A DNA stretch of 64,000 nucleotides, taken from the NCBI RefSeq assembly GCF_030732865.1, contig NZ_JASHKB010000003.1, positions 173,419-237,418 on the forward strand, given 5' to 3'. The stretch's first letter is position 1. Each line of letters begins with the position of its first letter. Both the position numbers and the translations under genes were made by a program. Shown here one piece after another: positions 17,760-28,300 of the stretch. The notes under the pieces were generated by a model that was not told the DNA's origin, searched no databases, and saw only the letters and a list, made by a program, of their open reading frames with translations. This DNA is from Roseitalea sp. MMSF_3546 (GTDB lineage: Bacteria; Pseudomonadota; Alphaproteobacteria; Rhizobiales; Rhizobiaceae).

Positions 17760-18506
17760 TCAGCCCCCGCGCATCGTGAACGCCACGACGATGGCGACCA
17801 GCAGCACAGCCGCCGCACACACGCTGAACACCGCATCCTTGCGGGTCAGCGCCGGCGCGCCGGTGACCGTGCGCGGTGCACCGGGCGCCAGCCCGCGCGC
17901 TTCCATGGCGAGCGCCGAGCGGCCGGCCCGGCGGATCGCATAGGCCAGAAGCGGCACGATCAGCGAGACCAGCTCGGTCGGACCGGGCACGCGCCGCGGC
18001 GGCCGGCCCCGGCGCATGGCCCGCGCCAGGCGGATCTGCTGCATTTCCCGGCCCAGATCGGGCACCAGTTGCAGCGCCTGGAACAGCGCGAAGCCGATCT
18101 GCGGCGGCAGGCGCCAATGGACCATCAGCGCCTTGATCAGCGCACCCGGATCGGTGGTGAGCGCGAACACGGCCGAGGCCATGCCGCATGCGATTGCGCG
18201 GAAGAAGAGGATCAGCCCCGCCGAGACGGCCGGGGCGCCGAAGGGCGTTTCCGCCGCGACCTTGAGGGCAAACGCGCTGTCCTGCCGGAACAGCACGCTG
18301 GTCGTGAAGAAGCCGAAGCCGAACAGGGCGAACGGCACCATCAGCGCCAGCACCAGGAACGGCGAGCGCCGCTCGAGCACGATCAGCGCGAGCGACGCCA
18401 CGGCAATCGTCGCAAGCTGGAAGCGAAGATCGAACACCAGGATCGAGGCGACGATCCAGGCCATGCAGATCACCAGCTTGGGCAGGGGATGCAGCGCGCT
18501 CAGCAC
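17760..18506 (-). CDS. ykoC: ECF transporter T component (YkoC/CbiQ type)
   Basis: The 248-residue transmembrane scaffold of an energy-coupling-factor importer has five or six hydrophobic segments and two arginine-containing coupling motifs near the C-terminal part (LARAMRRGR and MEARGLAPG) that contact the ATPases. Its seven-base overlap with the double ATPase gene upstream and the TPP riboswitch at the head of the operon make it the YkoC of a thiamin-precursor (hydroxymethylpyrimidine) importer. It meets the M20 gene tail to tail, with no room for a terminator between them. Confidence 0.88.
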   Translation of the reverse strand: MLSALHPLPKLVICMAWIVASILVFDLRFQLATIAVASLALIVLERRSPFLVLALMVPFALFGFGFFTTSVLFRQDSAFALKVAAETPFGAPAVSAGLILFFRAIACGMASAVFALTTDPGALIKALMVHWRLPPQIGFALFQALQLVPDLGREMQQIRLARAMRRGRPPRRVPGPTELVSLIVPLLAYAIRRAGRSALAMEARGLAPGAPRTVTGAPALTRKDAVFSVCAAAVLLVAIVVAFTMRGG

Positions 18507-20167
18507 GGTGTCCGCTCCAGCCAGCCGAGCACCGGGGCGATGGCGGGCGGAGCCAGATCGGCACGGGCGAGCAGCGCCCCCTGGCGCAGGATGTCGCCGG
18601 GCCGGCCCTGGACGAGGATCCCGCCCTCGCCAAGCACGATCACGCGATGGCAGGTGCGCAGCGCGAAATCCATGTCATGGGTGATGACGGCGACCGCCCT
18701 GCCCTGCCCGGCGATCGCCTCGATATTGGCCGCGACCTCGGCGGCGCCGCGCGCGTCCAGCCCGGATGTGGGTTCATCGAGCACGATCAGCGGCCAGCGG
18801 TCCGTCGCCGTCAGGCAGGCGAGCGCGAGCCGGCGCTTCTGGCCCTGCGACAGCTCGAAGGGGTGCTGGCCGGCCACCGCGCCAAGGCCCCAGCGCTCAA
18901 GCAGCGGCGCGGTGGCGTCGGGCGCGGCCGTCTTGTCCAGTGCGGAGGCGAGTTCGTCCCGAACGCTGGCCTGAAGGAACTGGTTTTCGGGGTTCTGGAA
19001 AGCGATCGCGCCGACCGGGCCGTCGCGACGGCCGCCCTTGAGCCGCAGCAGGCCGGCGAGGCTGGCACCGAGCGTCGACTTGCCCGCTCCGTTGGCGCCC
19101 ACAATACCGAGCACCTCGCCGGCCCGGATGTCGAGCGTGACGTGGCGCAGGACGACCGGGCCGAAGAGCGGCGCGCAGGCCGCCCCTTCGAGGCGGCACA
19201 GGACGGGGCCGGACTGAATGCCGCCTGCCGGGCGCAGCGGCCGTACCGCCTCGCTGAGCATGGCGTGGGCCTTGCGTCGGTCCGGCGCGGCCAGTTGGCC
19301 GAGATTTTCCATGAGATCGCCGACGGTCACCGCCGGCCCTGCTGCGGCAAGACCGGCCGCATGCAAGACACGGTCCAGGCGGCTTGCAAGCGGGGTCCAG
19401 ATGCCCTCGGCGTCGAGGCGGTCGCCATGGTCGCGAAACAGCGGCCCCGGCGGCCCCGCAAGCCTTTGCACGCCCTGCCCGTCCAGCACAACAACCCGGT
19501 CGACCGCCGCGATCAGATCGTCGAGCCGGTGGTCGACGATCAGCACGCCGCCCTGCCCTTCGTCGAGCAGCAGGTCGTAGACGCGCGCCGCCGCCGCCGG
19601 CGCAAGGCTGGCGGTCGGCTCGTCGGCCACGAAGAGCGGGGCGTCGGCGATCAGCGTCGCCGCCAGCGCGACGAGCTGCTTTTCGCCGCCCGAAAGCGTT
19701 GCCGTGCGCCTGTCGCGCCAATCGGGCGGCAGACCGACACGGGCCATCGCCGCCTCGACCCGTGCGGCGATCGCCTTATGGGGCAGCGCCCGGTTTTCGA
19801 GCGCGAAGGCCACCTCGTCGCCGACGCGCAGACCGGTCAGGGTCTGATCGGCGTCCTGGAAGAAATGGGCGACCGTGTCGGCCCAGTCGGCCGGCGGGCG
19901 GCTTTCAACCGGCGCGCCGGTGATCTCGACCGTGCCGTCGACCGTGGCCGGCACGGTCTGCGGGATGATGCCGGTCAGGGTCTGTAGCAGGGTCGACTTT
20001 CCCGAGCCCGACGGGCCGAGCAGCAGCACGCGTTCGCCCGGCCCGACAGAGAGCGAGGCCGGGCCGACGGCGTCGCGCTGCGCATAGGGATAGCGGACGC
20101 GGACATCGCGCCAGCGGGCAAGCGCCGCCGCCTGCCCCTCAAGCGGCAAGGGCGGCGCGACGGTCAT
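18500..20167 (-). CDS. ykoD: ECF transporter double ATP-binding protein (YkoD type)
   Basis: A 555-residue protein with two fused ABC domains. The first half has LGPSGSGKSTLLQTLTG, signature LSGGEKQLVALAAT and FVADEPTASL; the second has VGANGAGKSTLGASLAGLL, LSQGQKRRLALACL and LIVLDEPTSGLD, with the switch histidine in AVITHDMDF. A fused pair replaces the separate EcfA1/A2 subunits, as in YkoD. It energises uptake through YkoE and YkoC. The start at 20167 overlaps the end of ykoE by 29 bases, which is long but keeps the normal N-terminus; a later start is possible. Confidence 0.92.
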   Translation of the reverse strand: MTVAPPLPLEGQAAALARWRDVRVRYPYAQRDAVGPASLSVGPGERVLLLGPSGSGKSTLLQTLTGIIPQTVPATVDGTVEITGAPVESRPPADWADTVAHFFQDADQTLTGLRVGDEVAFALENRALPHKAIAARVEAAMARVGLPPDWRDRRTATLSGGEKQLVALAATLIADAPLFVADEPTASLAPAAAARVYDLLLDEGQGGVLIVDHRLDDLIAAVDRVVVLDGQGVQRLAGPPGPLFRDHGDRLDAEGIWTPLASRLDRVLHAAGLAAAGPAVTVGDLMENLGQLAAPDRRKAHAMLSEAVRPLRPAGGIQSGPVLCRLEGAACAPLFGPVVLRHVTLDIRAGEVLGIVGANGAGKSTLGASLAGLLRLKGGRRDGPVGAIAFQNPENQFLQASVRDELASALDKTAAPDATAPLLERWGLGAVAGQHPFELSQGQKRRLALACLTATDRWPLIVLDEPTSGLDARGAAEVAANIEAIAGQGRAVAVITHDMDFALRTCHRVIVLGEGGILVQGRPGDILRQGALLARADLAPPAIAPVLGWLERTPC

Positions 20168-20726
20168 GATCGATCCTCAGCCCGGAAAGCACGCCGGTCC
20201 TGTAGAGTGCGTTGACGACGATCCAGGCCAGCAGCCCGCCAAGGAGCGCCCCCGACAGGCAGCGCAGCGTGAACATGACGACCAGCAGGGTCGGCGCCAG
20301 ATCGCCATAGTCGAAGCGGATCCAGGTGTAGATGAAGGAAAACGCCGCCGCACCGACCCCGGCCGCCATCAGCACCGGCAGCGAATAGCGCTTCCAGCGC
20401 GTCGCGGCGAACACCGCCTCGGCGCCCGCGCCCTGCACGAAGCCGCTGAGCAGCAGGATCAGCCCCGCCGGCGAGCCCAGCAGGATCTGCGTCGCCGCGG
20501 CCAGAACCTCGGAGACGAGCGCGACACCGGGCTTGCGGATGATGGCGGCGGCGATCATCGAGACGATGAACCAGAAGCCCATGAAGACATCCATCGTCAC
20601 CGGGCCGAACACGGCCTGGGCGATCAGCCAGACCTGCACCCAGCCCAGATACAGAACGCCGAACACCGCGCCGAGCACGGCGATGATCAGGGTTTCGCGC
20701 AAGGTCCACAGATTGCCGTCGGTCAT
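20139..20726 (-). CDS. ykoE: ECF transporter S component (YkoE type)
   Basis: A 195-residue membrane protein with five or six helices, opening MTDGNLWTLRETLIIAVLGA. It is the substrate-binding S subunit of the ykoFEDC-type importer for thiamin precursors. Glycine/alanine-rich helices (SGFVQGAGAEAVFAATRWKR) match YkoE rather than ThiW or ThiT. It follows ykoF by 60 bp and overlaps ykoD. Family knowledge plus the riboswitch give the substrate class; hydroxymethylpyrimidine versus thiamin itself is not decided by sequence. Confidence 0.88.
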   Translation of the reverse strand: MTDGNLWTLRETLIIAVLGAVFGVLYLGWVQVWLIAQAVFGPVTMDVFMGFWFIVSMIAAAIIRKPGVALVSEVLAAATQILLGSPAGLILLLSGFVQGAGAEAVFAATRWKRYSLPVLMAAGVGAAAFSFIYTWIRFDYGDLAPTLLVVMFTLRCLSGALLGGLLAWIVVNALYRTGVLSGLRIDHDRRAALAA

Positions 20727-20786
20727 GATCCGGCCCCTTTCATGCTGGTTGGAGAAAGTGCGCGCGGCCGCGCCGCGCCGGGGCGA

Positions 20787-21398
20787 TCAGGCGCGGCGGC
20801 TCGGGCTGTTCGCCGAGACCGTGACATCCATCGCCACATGGCCCGAGGGCGCGCCGAAACGCGTGAACGCCTCGCCCAGCGCGGCGAAGACCGCGCCGGC
20901 ATCGCCGGAAAGCCTGGTGCAGAAGTTCTTCGACCTGTCGAAGACAGCCGAGGCCTTCACGAAGTCGATGCAGCCATAGATCTCGTCCATGTGCCCGCCT
21001 TCGCCGAGCGGATAGAGCGAGAACTGGCCGACGGCGGCCTGGCCCGTCTCGGGGGCCTTGTCGACCGCTGCCAGCGCCGCCTCGATGCGCGCGTCAAGCG
21101 GGCCGGCGGGTACGGCATCGGGGTCCGGGCGGCAGATCGGATCGTCCGGCTCGCCCGGACAGCCGCGCGAGACGGTCGCCGACAGGACGCAATGGGTGCC
21201 GGTGCCCGCGGCGGCGACGAACAGGTCGCGCATGGCCGCAAACAGGATCGGGGGCGGGCCGACGATGAGCGTCGTCACATCGTCGGTCTCGATGCGCAGC
21301 CGTTCGCGATGGGGATCGAGCGCGGTCAACGCGCCCGTGATGATGCCGACGAAATCGTCGGACATGGGATACAATGCAATCTGTGCGCCGGAAAACAT
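20787..21398 (-). CDS. ykoF: YkoF-type thiamin/HMP-binding protein
   Basis: A 203-residue soluble protein made of two similar halves, visible as AQIALYPMSDDFVGIITGAL near the N-terminus and GQFSLYPLGEGGHMDEIYGC in the second half. YkoF binds thiamin and hydroxymethylpyrimidine through such tandem ferredoxin-like domains and is thought to hand substrate on in the cytoplasm. It is the first gene after the TPP riboswitch; its ATG at 21398 lies only about five bases from the edge of the riboswitch fold, so control is probably at translation. Confidence 0.9.
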   Translation of the reverse strand: MFSGAQIALYPMSDDFVGIITGALTALDPHRERLRIETDDVTTLIVGPPPILFAAMRDLFVAAAGTGTHCVLSATVSRGCPGEPDDPICRPDPDAVPAGPLDARIEAALAAVDKAPETGQAAVGQFSLYPLGEGGHMDEIYGCIDFVKASAVFDRSKNFCTRLSGDAGAVFAALGEAFTRFGAPSGHVAMDVTVSANSPSRRA

Positions 21399-21403
21399 GG
21401 CTC

Positions 21404-21493
21404 GCCTCGCTCCGCTGGTATTACCCAGATCAGCTTGAGGGTTCGCGGCCTTGCGGCCCGCATCTCAGCCCCGGCGATACGGAGCACCCCTGT
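21404..21493 (-). promoter_or_regulatory. TPP riboswitch (THI element) controlling ykoFEDC
   Basis: Read on the minus strand, the consensus blocks of the thiamin-pyrophosphate riboswitch appear in order: GGGGTGCTCC, GGCTGAGATG (21461-21470), ACCCT (21438-21442) and CTGATCTGGGTAATACCAGC. A GC-rich variable arm lies between the second and third blocks. The closing P1 strand (GGAGCGAGGCGAG) contains the purine-rich ribosome-binding region of ykoF, so ligand binding would hide the start site. Genes for importing the precursor would be shut when TPP is plentiful. Confidence 0.93.
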
Positions 21494-21535
21494 CGAATGT
21501 CTCCGGTGCATAACCGCGTGCTTGCGCCAAGTAAA

Positions 21536-21580
21536 CGAAAAAATGCCGCCCCACCGTTTCGGCGAGGCGGCATTTCACGG
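21536..21580 (-). terminator. Intrinsic terminator at the end of the surface-protein cluster
   Basis: On the minus strand AAATGCCGCC (21566-21575) and GGCGGCATTT (21541-21550) form a 10-bp stem around a 15-base loop, followed by TTTTTTCG. It lies about 50 bases after the stop of the 185-residue exported protein gene and just before the TPP riboswitch, so it separates the two leftward units. Confidence 0.85.
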
Positions 21581-21625
21581 ATTGCAGCGTGGCGGGAATA
21601 CCGCCCGCGCGGCGGACAAGCCCGC

Positions 21626-22183
21626 CTATTCGGCGGCCACGCGCACGCGATAGACGGCCGTCGCGGCGGTCTCGTCGGCCAGCGGTTGGGTGAGCACCCA
21701 GCGCACCGTGCGGTATTCGGACGGCGCGGCGAGCACGCGCTGCTTTTCGCCGTCATCGTTGACGATGGTCTTGTAGGCCGGTTCGGTCTGCCAATCCTCG
21801 CCGGGCACCAGCACCTCGAACCGCATGGCCTCGCCCGAGCGCGCCGAATCGCCGACAAAGGCGGTGCCCTCGGGGATCGGGCCCTGCACGATGAAGCCGG
21901 TGAGCGCGTCGCCCGACTGGTTCCTGTGGGCGATGCGGTATTCGATGACCGAGCCCGGATCGACACGCTCGGCCGGCGCCATCACCTCGTTGCCTTCGTC
22001 ATCGCGGGTGACGATCATCGCCTGAAGCGAGCTGGCCACCGGCGGCCGATCCTCGGCCGGTGCGGTCGCGGCGGGCTCGGCCTGTTGCGCAAAGGCCGGC
22101 AGCGCCAGCACGATCGCGGCGAGCAATGCGGCCAGCGCAATGCTGACCAGCCCGGTGCGGAAATGCGTGTGTTGCTGCTGCAT
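21626..22183 (-). CDS. Small exported protein with one DUF11-like domain
   Basis: The 185-residue protein has a clear signal peptide (core GLVSIALAALLAAIVLALPA, cleavage near AFA/QQAEP). A proline/alanine/glutamate linker follows, then a single beta-rich domain with DUF11-like features (VDPGSVIEYRIAHRNQSGDA, GPIPEGTAFVGDS). The start is the ATG at 22183, with a very good AAGGAG site; the frame is open far upstream, but that part is antisense-like. It lies 146 bp after the 2094-residue protein and before a terminator, so it is the last gene of the surface cluster. No function is known; it could be a periplasmic or surface partner of the giant proteins. Confidence 0.8.
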   Translation of the reverse strand: MQQQHTHFRTGLVSIALAALLAAIVLALPAFAQQAEPAATAPAEDRPPVASSLQAMIVTRDDEGNEVMAPAERVDPGSVIEYRIAHRNQSGDALTGFIVQGPIPEGTAFVGDSARSGEAMRFEVLVPGEDWQTEPAYKTIVNDDGEKQRVLAAPSEYRTVRWVLTQPLADETAATAVYRVRVAAE

Positions 22184-22329
22184 GGTCTGATTCTCCTTGT
22201 TGGCCGCCGCGATCGCCACTGCGTGCAGGATCGAATCTCGGCTATCTTGGGTTGTAATTTCGACTTTCATTCGCCTTATCGGAGTGTCCTTGTCAATGCC
22301 GGCCGGGCCGTGAGCGCCCTTGCGGCCAC

Positions 22330-25300
22330 CTACTGGATCTGCACCTGAAAATAGAATCGGGCGACGGCGCCCGGGCCGAACGCGCCGGTGCACTGCCAGG
22401 AGACCGGTCCGCTCCCGCCATTGCCCGGATCGCCGACCAAGCACGACACGCCCGCGGGCACGGAGGTGGTCGAGGCCGGGCAGTGCGACGGCGCCGGGAC
22501 GAGCGAGGCGCCCGGCGGCGGCGCCGGCGTGCTGCCATAGGCCGCCGTGAAGGCCGGCGTGGTGTCGAGCACATCGACATCGAAGGCCGGCGCGCTGGTC
22601 GGGTTGGTCACGGTCAGCTCGTAGACGAGGATCTGGCCAGGGCTGCCGGCATTGAGCGGACCGAAGGCGGTGGCCGCGGCGCTGTCGTTGCACACGCCCT
22701 TGGCGATCTGCAGGGACACCGGAGCGACGACCTCCACCCGGTCGGTATTGGCCAGGCAGTAATCGGGATCGAACCCGCCGGGCAGCAGGCTCGTAACGGC
22801 GGCACAACTGCCCCCGTCGCCGACCGCCCGATAGGGGTCGATGTCGAGCGGATCGCCGGCGAAATCGACAAAGGCGACGACATCGAAGACCAGTTCGGCC
22901 CCGGTCGAGGCGCCGCCGGCGACCTGAACGCGGGCGATGATCTGGATGAGTTCGCCCTCGACCACGGGGATCGCGCCCGCAATGGGTGTGTCGCCGGGAT
23001 CGAAGGCCTGATCGCCATTGACGTCGCGATAAAGCTGCACATCGGCGAAGGTCGATGCGGTCGGGCTCTCGCCGATCGTGTTGACGAGGAAGAGCACGGT
23101 GCCGGTGGTGCGCATGCGATAATTGTGCGCAAAGGTGACCATCGCACCCGGTGCGGCCGACCGGGAGCGGTCCTCGGTGAGCGTCGGCACGTCGATCTGG
23201 CCGAAATCGACACCGGTGTAGGCGGTGGCGGCGGCCGGCACGAACACCACCGCGCCATCGGCCGGGTCGGGATTGGAAAGGCCCGGCAGCGACCCGCCGG
23301 CGGCGTTGTCGGAAGCATGCAGCCATTGCGCTTCGCCCAGCGCGGCCGCGACTGTCACCTGCTGGCCGGCCGCCGAGGGAGCGAGCGCCATGAGATAGCC
23401 GCCATCGCCGGCCGTCGTCGCCGCGCCGTAGACAGCCTCGCCGGCATCGGGCCGGCCATCGCCGTCATTGTCGTCGAAGGCTGTCACGGCGATGCCGGCG
23501 ATTCCCGCCTCGGCTGCGCCCTGCACACCGTCATGGGCGGCGGTGGCGCCGGCGGCCGCGCCATTGTCCATGAACACCGTGCCCGAAACGCTGATCGGCG
23601 GGTCGACGATGGTGACCTGATGGTCCTCCACCTCGCCCGACGCGGACGGACCGACGGGCATGTCGCAGTCGCCTTGCGCCTGGCAGACGCGGAAGCGCGC
23701 AAAGGTGGGTCCGGCGGCGAGGCCGCCGAGAACCGTGCCGCCGACCAGGGCGGCGCCGGCCGTGACGGGCTGGTCGCTGGCGACCTGCTCGCCCGGATCG
23801 GTGAAGTCGCCATCGCCGTTCCAGTCGATCCAGACGTTCAGATAGCCCGAACCGACGATCGGCAGGTTGAACACGAAGGGCTGGCCGGGGACGAACGCGC
23901 CCGGCAGCGCCGCGCCGCCATCCTCGTCGTTCGCGCCGTCCTGATCGTCGGCAAGGGCGCCGGCGTCCTGCAGCGTGCCGTTGTCGATGTCGGTGGGTGT
24001 CGCGCCGATCCGAACCTGTGGCGGGTCGTTGACGGTGTGGCGCGGCCCGCCATCGGCTTGCGTCGTGGCATAGCCGAGGGCGGCCGGCGCATCGCCGAAA
24101 TCCCCGGCCAGGACGGTGACCGGATGGTCCTCCACCTCGCCATCGGGCGCGGCGGTGGCGACGTCGAGGCCGGCGGCGGTCGACCAGCGGAAGCGGGCGA
24201 AGGTCGGGTTGGACAGCGGCGCAACCGGCGGATTGACCAGAACCTCGATAACGCCGTTGGCCGCCCCGTCCCCATCGCCGGTGCCGCCGTCCTGAGAGTC
24301 GGTGGCGACCTGCTCGCCGGTATCGTCGAAATCGCCGTCGCCGTTCCAGTCGATCCAGGCTTGCAGATATCCGCCCGCGCCCGACACACCTACGTTGATG
24401 GTCGCCGGAACCCCCTGGATCAGGCTTGCCGGCAGCGTCACGCCGTCATCGGCATCGCTGACACCGTCATTGCCGACCGGAGCGGTCTCGGTGGTGACCG
24501 CCGCGCCGAGCGTGTAGCCCGTCCGGGTCACATGGTAGGTGTCGCCATAGCCCGTCGGCGCATCGGAATAGTCGGCCGGTCCGTAGGCGAAGTCGAGACC
24601 GGAGACGACGCCGCCATCGGCAACGGTCACATTGTCCAGAAATTCCACCGTCCGCGTGGCCGCGCTGCCCGGCGGGCCGACGGTGAAGGCCGGCACGCGC
24701 ACCCGATAGACAAAGTCGGAAATCACCGCCGGGAAGCGGTATTCGCCATTGGCGTCCGTCGTCACGGTGCGGATCAGATTGCCGCCGCTGTAGAGCTCGA
24801 CGGTCAGGCCGGCGCCGGCCGCCGCGCCTTCGCCGGAATCGACCACGCGGTCGCCATCGGCATCGACATAGACTGTGCCTTCCAGCGTGCCATAGGGGAA
24901 GGGCCGTGCGCCGCGGCAGCCAAGGCCGTCATTGCCGCCGGCGCCTGGGCCGCTGCCCAGCAGGAACGCCGTGCCGGTGCCGGTGGGGTTCAGACCCGGC
25001 CCGGCATTCAGCCCGGTATCGATCTGATAGACGTTGCCGCCGGTGTTGCGGTAGCCGAACAGCGTCGCGCCAGTGGCGTCGAACCATCCCGCGCCGAAAT
25101 TGTCGTTGTAAGGCGGACCGGTTGGCCCAAAACGCACCAGAGACGCCGAACCCGCCCCCGTCAGGTCGACCTTGATGGCGGCAACGCGTCGTGCATTCGA
25201 GTCGATGCCGTAGAAGACCTGATCCACCCCATTGTAGATAAAATCCGCTGCATTGATGCCGAAGCCGGCAGCAATGTTGTGGGTCAGGACCGCCGGCGTC

Positions 25301-28300
25301 TGCTTCCGGTCGACGACATAGATTCTATTGTTGTCTACATTGAACACATACAGATTGCCGTCATCGTCTATATCGCCGGCGGAACGGGAGAAACTGCTGG
25401 CGCCGGAAAAGGCCGAGATGTCGATCAGGCCGAGATCGACAAAGCTGCCGGCGGCATCGACGGCGTAAAGACGGCTTGAGTTGTTCAGGACGCCGTATCC
25501 GAGCACCGAGTCGCCATTTTCCCACACGCCCCAGGCGCCGTTCTTGTTGCTGCCGGAATTCGGGGAGTTGTTGAAATTGGCGTCGTACTGCCCGGTGCCG
25601 GAATTGTAGCTGAGCGTGACCTCGGTGAGGACCGCGCCGCGCACCTGGTAGAAGGTGCCGTCGCAGGCCATCTGGGACATCGCCGTGACGGTCACGGCGT
25701 AATCCTCCACCTCGCCATCGGGCGCGGCGGTGGCGGCGTCAAGGCCGGCGGCGGTCGACCAGCGGAAGCGGGCGAAGGTCTGGCTGGTGGTCGCGGTGAC
25801 GGGCGGGGTGACGATGAAGTCGATGGTCCCGGTCGCGGCGTTCTCGTCGCCGGTCTGATTGTCCTGCAGATCGGTTGCGATCTGCTCGCCCGGATCGAAC
25901 GTCCCGTCGCCGTTCCAGTCGATCCAGCCTTGCAGATAGCCGTCATTCAGCGCGTTTTCCGACACAGCCACGCTGATCCGCGCGGGAACCCCCTGATAAA
26001 GGGCGGGAAGGGTCACCCCGTCCTCGTCGTCGGTGCCGTTGGCATCGTCGCTGGTTCCGCCGGTTCCGGCCCCGGGCTCATCGCGATCGGGCGCCGATGC
26101 TCCCATGTAGAGCGCGGCATCGATCGGATGCGCCGCCTCGGCATAGCCCGGCGCATCGCCGAAATCGGCGCAAAGCGGGAAGAACTGTCCCTTGTTGACC
26201 GCCTGATCCGCAACCCAGGCATAGACAAGGACGACACCGTTGGCCGGCATGGTCACCGTCATGTCGTGGCTGGCGCTGCCCTGGTCGTGAAAGCCCGTGC
26301 TCGCGGGCGAACGCGCAAGCAGGTTTCCGGCACTGTCGCGCACCGCGAGGATCGCATGTTCGGCGAACCCGGTGTCGAGCACGCTGATCGTCTGGCTCGT
26401 GCCCGCCGGGGCCTGCCACCGCGTCACCATCACGTGGCTTTCTCCGATGCCGCCGACCGGGCCAGTCGTTAGATCGAGTTCGGCAATCGGGGACGTGCCG
26501 GCGATGGCGAAGGTTCCCGTCGCATCCGGCGTGGTGTTCGGGCGCTGCGGGAGATTGTCGAGGTCATAGGTCCAGCCCGTCCGCAGGAAATTGTCGTCAT
26601 TGCTAAAACCCGACATGGGGCCCACCCATCCGGCATGGCTCATCTGGCAATGGCCGGCGGGCACGACCGGCTGGTAGGGGTTCGATATCGCCACCGTGTA
26701 GTCCTCGACCTCGCCATCGGGGGCGACCGAAGCGGGGGTGGCGCCGGTCACGCCCGCATGGGTGGTCAGGCGCAGACGCACGAAGCTGTCGCCCGCCACC
26801 CCGCCCGAAAGGCCGGACCAGTTGAGCGTCGCCGTGCCGCCGGATGTACCGTCGGCCACCGCCACGGAGGCGTGTTCGTCAGTGTCAAAATTGCCATTGC
26901 GGTCGAAATCGATCCAACCATGCAGTGTCGCCGGCGCGCCGCTGGTGTTGGTGACGGTGGCGTCGAGGGCGTAGCTGCCGGCGGCGGATAGGACGGGCGG
27001 GAGGCTGGCCACCCCGTCCTCGTCGTCGGTGCCGTTCGTGTCGTCGCCATCGGCATCGGGGCTGGCGAGCGGGGTCGCATCGGCGTCGATGGCCAGGCCG
27101 AGCTGGAGGCCGGCCGTGACCGCGTGCGTGGCCTCGCCATAGCTTGTGCCCGCCACCGGCGCATCCGAGCGGTCGACGGGCGCGGTCGCCAGCGTGACGA
27201 ACAGATCGCCCGCGCCGGTGCCTTCATTGTAGGGTTCAAGGTCGAGCGCGGCGGTGTCGCCGGACGTGTTCAGCACGACCGGGTCGAACGTCACGGTGCC
27301 GGTGCCGGTGTCCACCGCAAAGCTGGTCGAGACCACTTCCGCATTGGCGAAATTCCTGTCGGGGCTGACGAGCAGCGCGAAGCCCTCGCCGGCGGTCAGG
27401 CCCATCGCCGCATAGTCGAACGAAAAGCTCAGCGGGTCATTGCCCAGATCGCCGCTGCCCTGTTCTTCCAGGCGCCAGTGGCGGTCAGGCACGCGGTAAT
27501 CGGCGCCGACGCTGGCAACGGTGGTCGTGGTGAACTGGGTGACGTCGCCGCCCTGATGGGCGGTGATGACATAATCGCCCGACATGTCGTTGACGCCTGC
27601 GCCGGCGCCGACATCGAACGTCATCTCGGCGCTGGTCGCGCTGTCGCGGCGGTCGCTCTGCGGACCCAGACAGTTGCTGAAATCGTTGCGCCCGATGGCA
27701 TCGCGATTGAGATTCTCCGGATGCCCGCTCGTGTATAGGTTTTCGAACGCGCCGGTGAAATCGGCGCCATACTTGGCGCCGAGATAGGCGTTGACCTCGC
27801 TGAGCTGGCAGTCGCTGAGCGCCGCGTCGTAAAGGATCACTTCGGCGATCCGAGAATCGTGAAAACTGCTCGTATTCCGGTTGCTGTTGATCTTCAGCAA
27901 CCGGAATACGAAATTCATGTTCTCGTTGGCGGAATCGACCAGCGTGCCTTCGCTGAAGAGTTCCAGGAGGTTCGAGGGGCTGTTGCGCGCCCGCATCCCG
28001 TAGAGTTTGATCACATTGTCTTCGAACGGCCCGAAGGAGCGATCCGTGATGCCCGTGAAAGGCACGTCAAAACTGTCGCTTGCAGAGCGATAGGTGATCT
28101 GGAAGGACCCGTTATTGCCGGGCGCATTCGCGTTGGAGAAGAAGGCGTCGAGATTGCTGGGGTTGGGGTCGTCGCTCGCCAGCACCATAAACAGGGTGAA
28201 GTTGTTGGTGTTCACATCCGGGATGTTGTTGATCAAACGATCGTTGCCGTCGAAATCGAGGACGGCGCGGCCACCGAACAGCGCATCGCTCGACACATAT

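Noticed and set aside
10157..17836. Several long minus-strand frames across the YeiH gene and the ABC operon (for example 10157-11491, 11127-12452, 13918-15015, 16187-17836)
   Set aside because: They lie opposite genes with complete family motifs and are rich in Arg, His, Asp and Gln without any motif of their own.
22240..22300. Alternative upstream start for the 185-residue exported protein (an in-frame ATG giving MKVEITTQDS...)
   Set aside because: The ATG at 22183 has AAGGAG at correct spacing and gives a standard signal peptide; the longer form would put the signal 35 residues inside.
22483..25479. 998-residue open frame on the plus strand opposite the 2094-residue gene
   Set aside because: Antisense shadow; low-complexity Arg/Gly/Ala sequence without domains, while the minus strand shows clear signal peptide and repeated modules.
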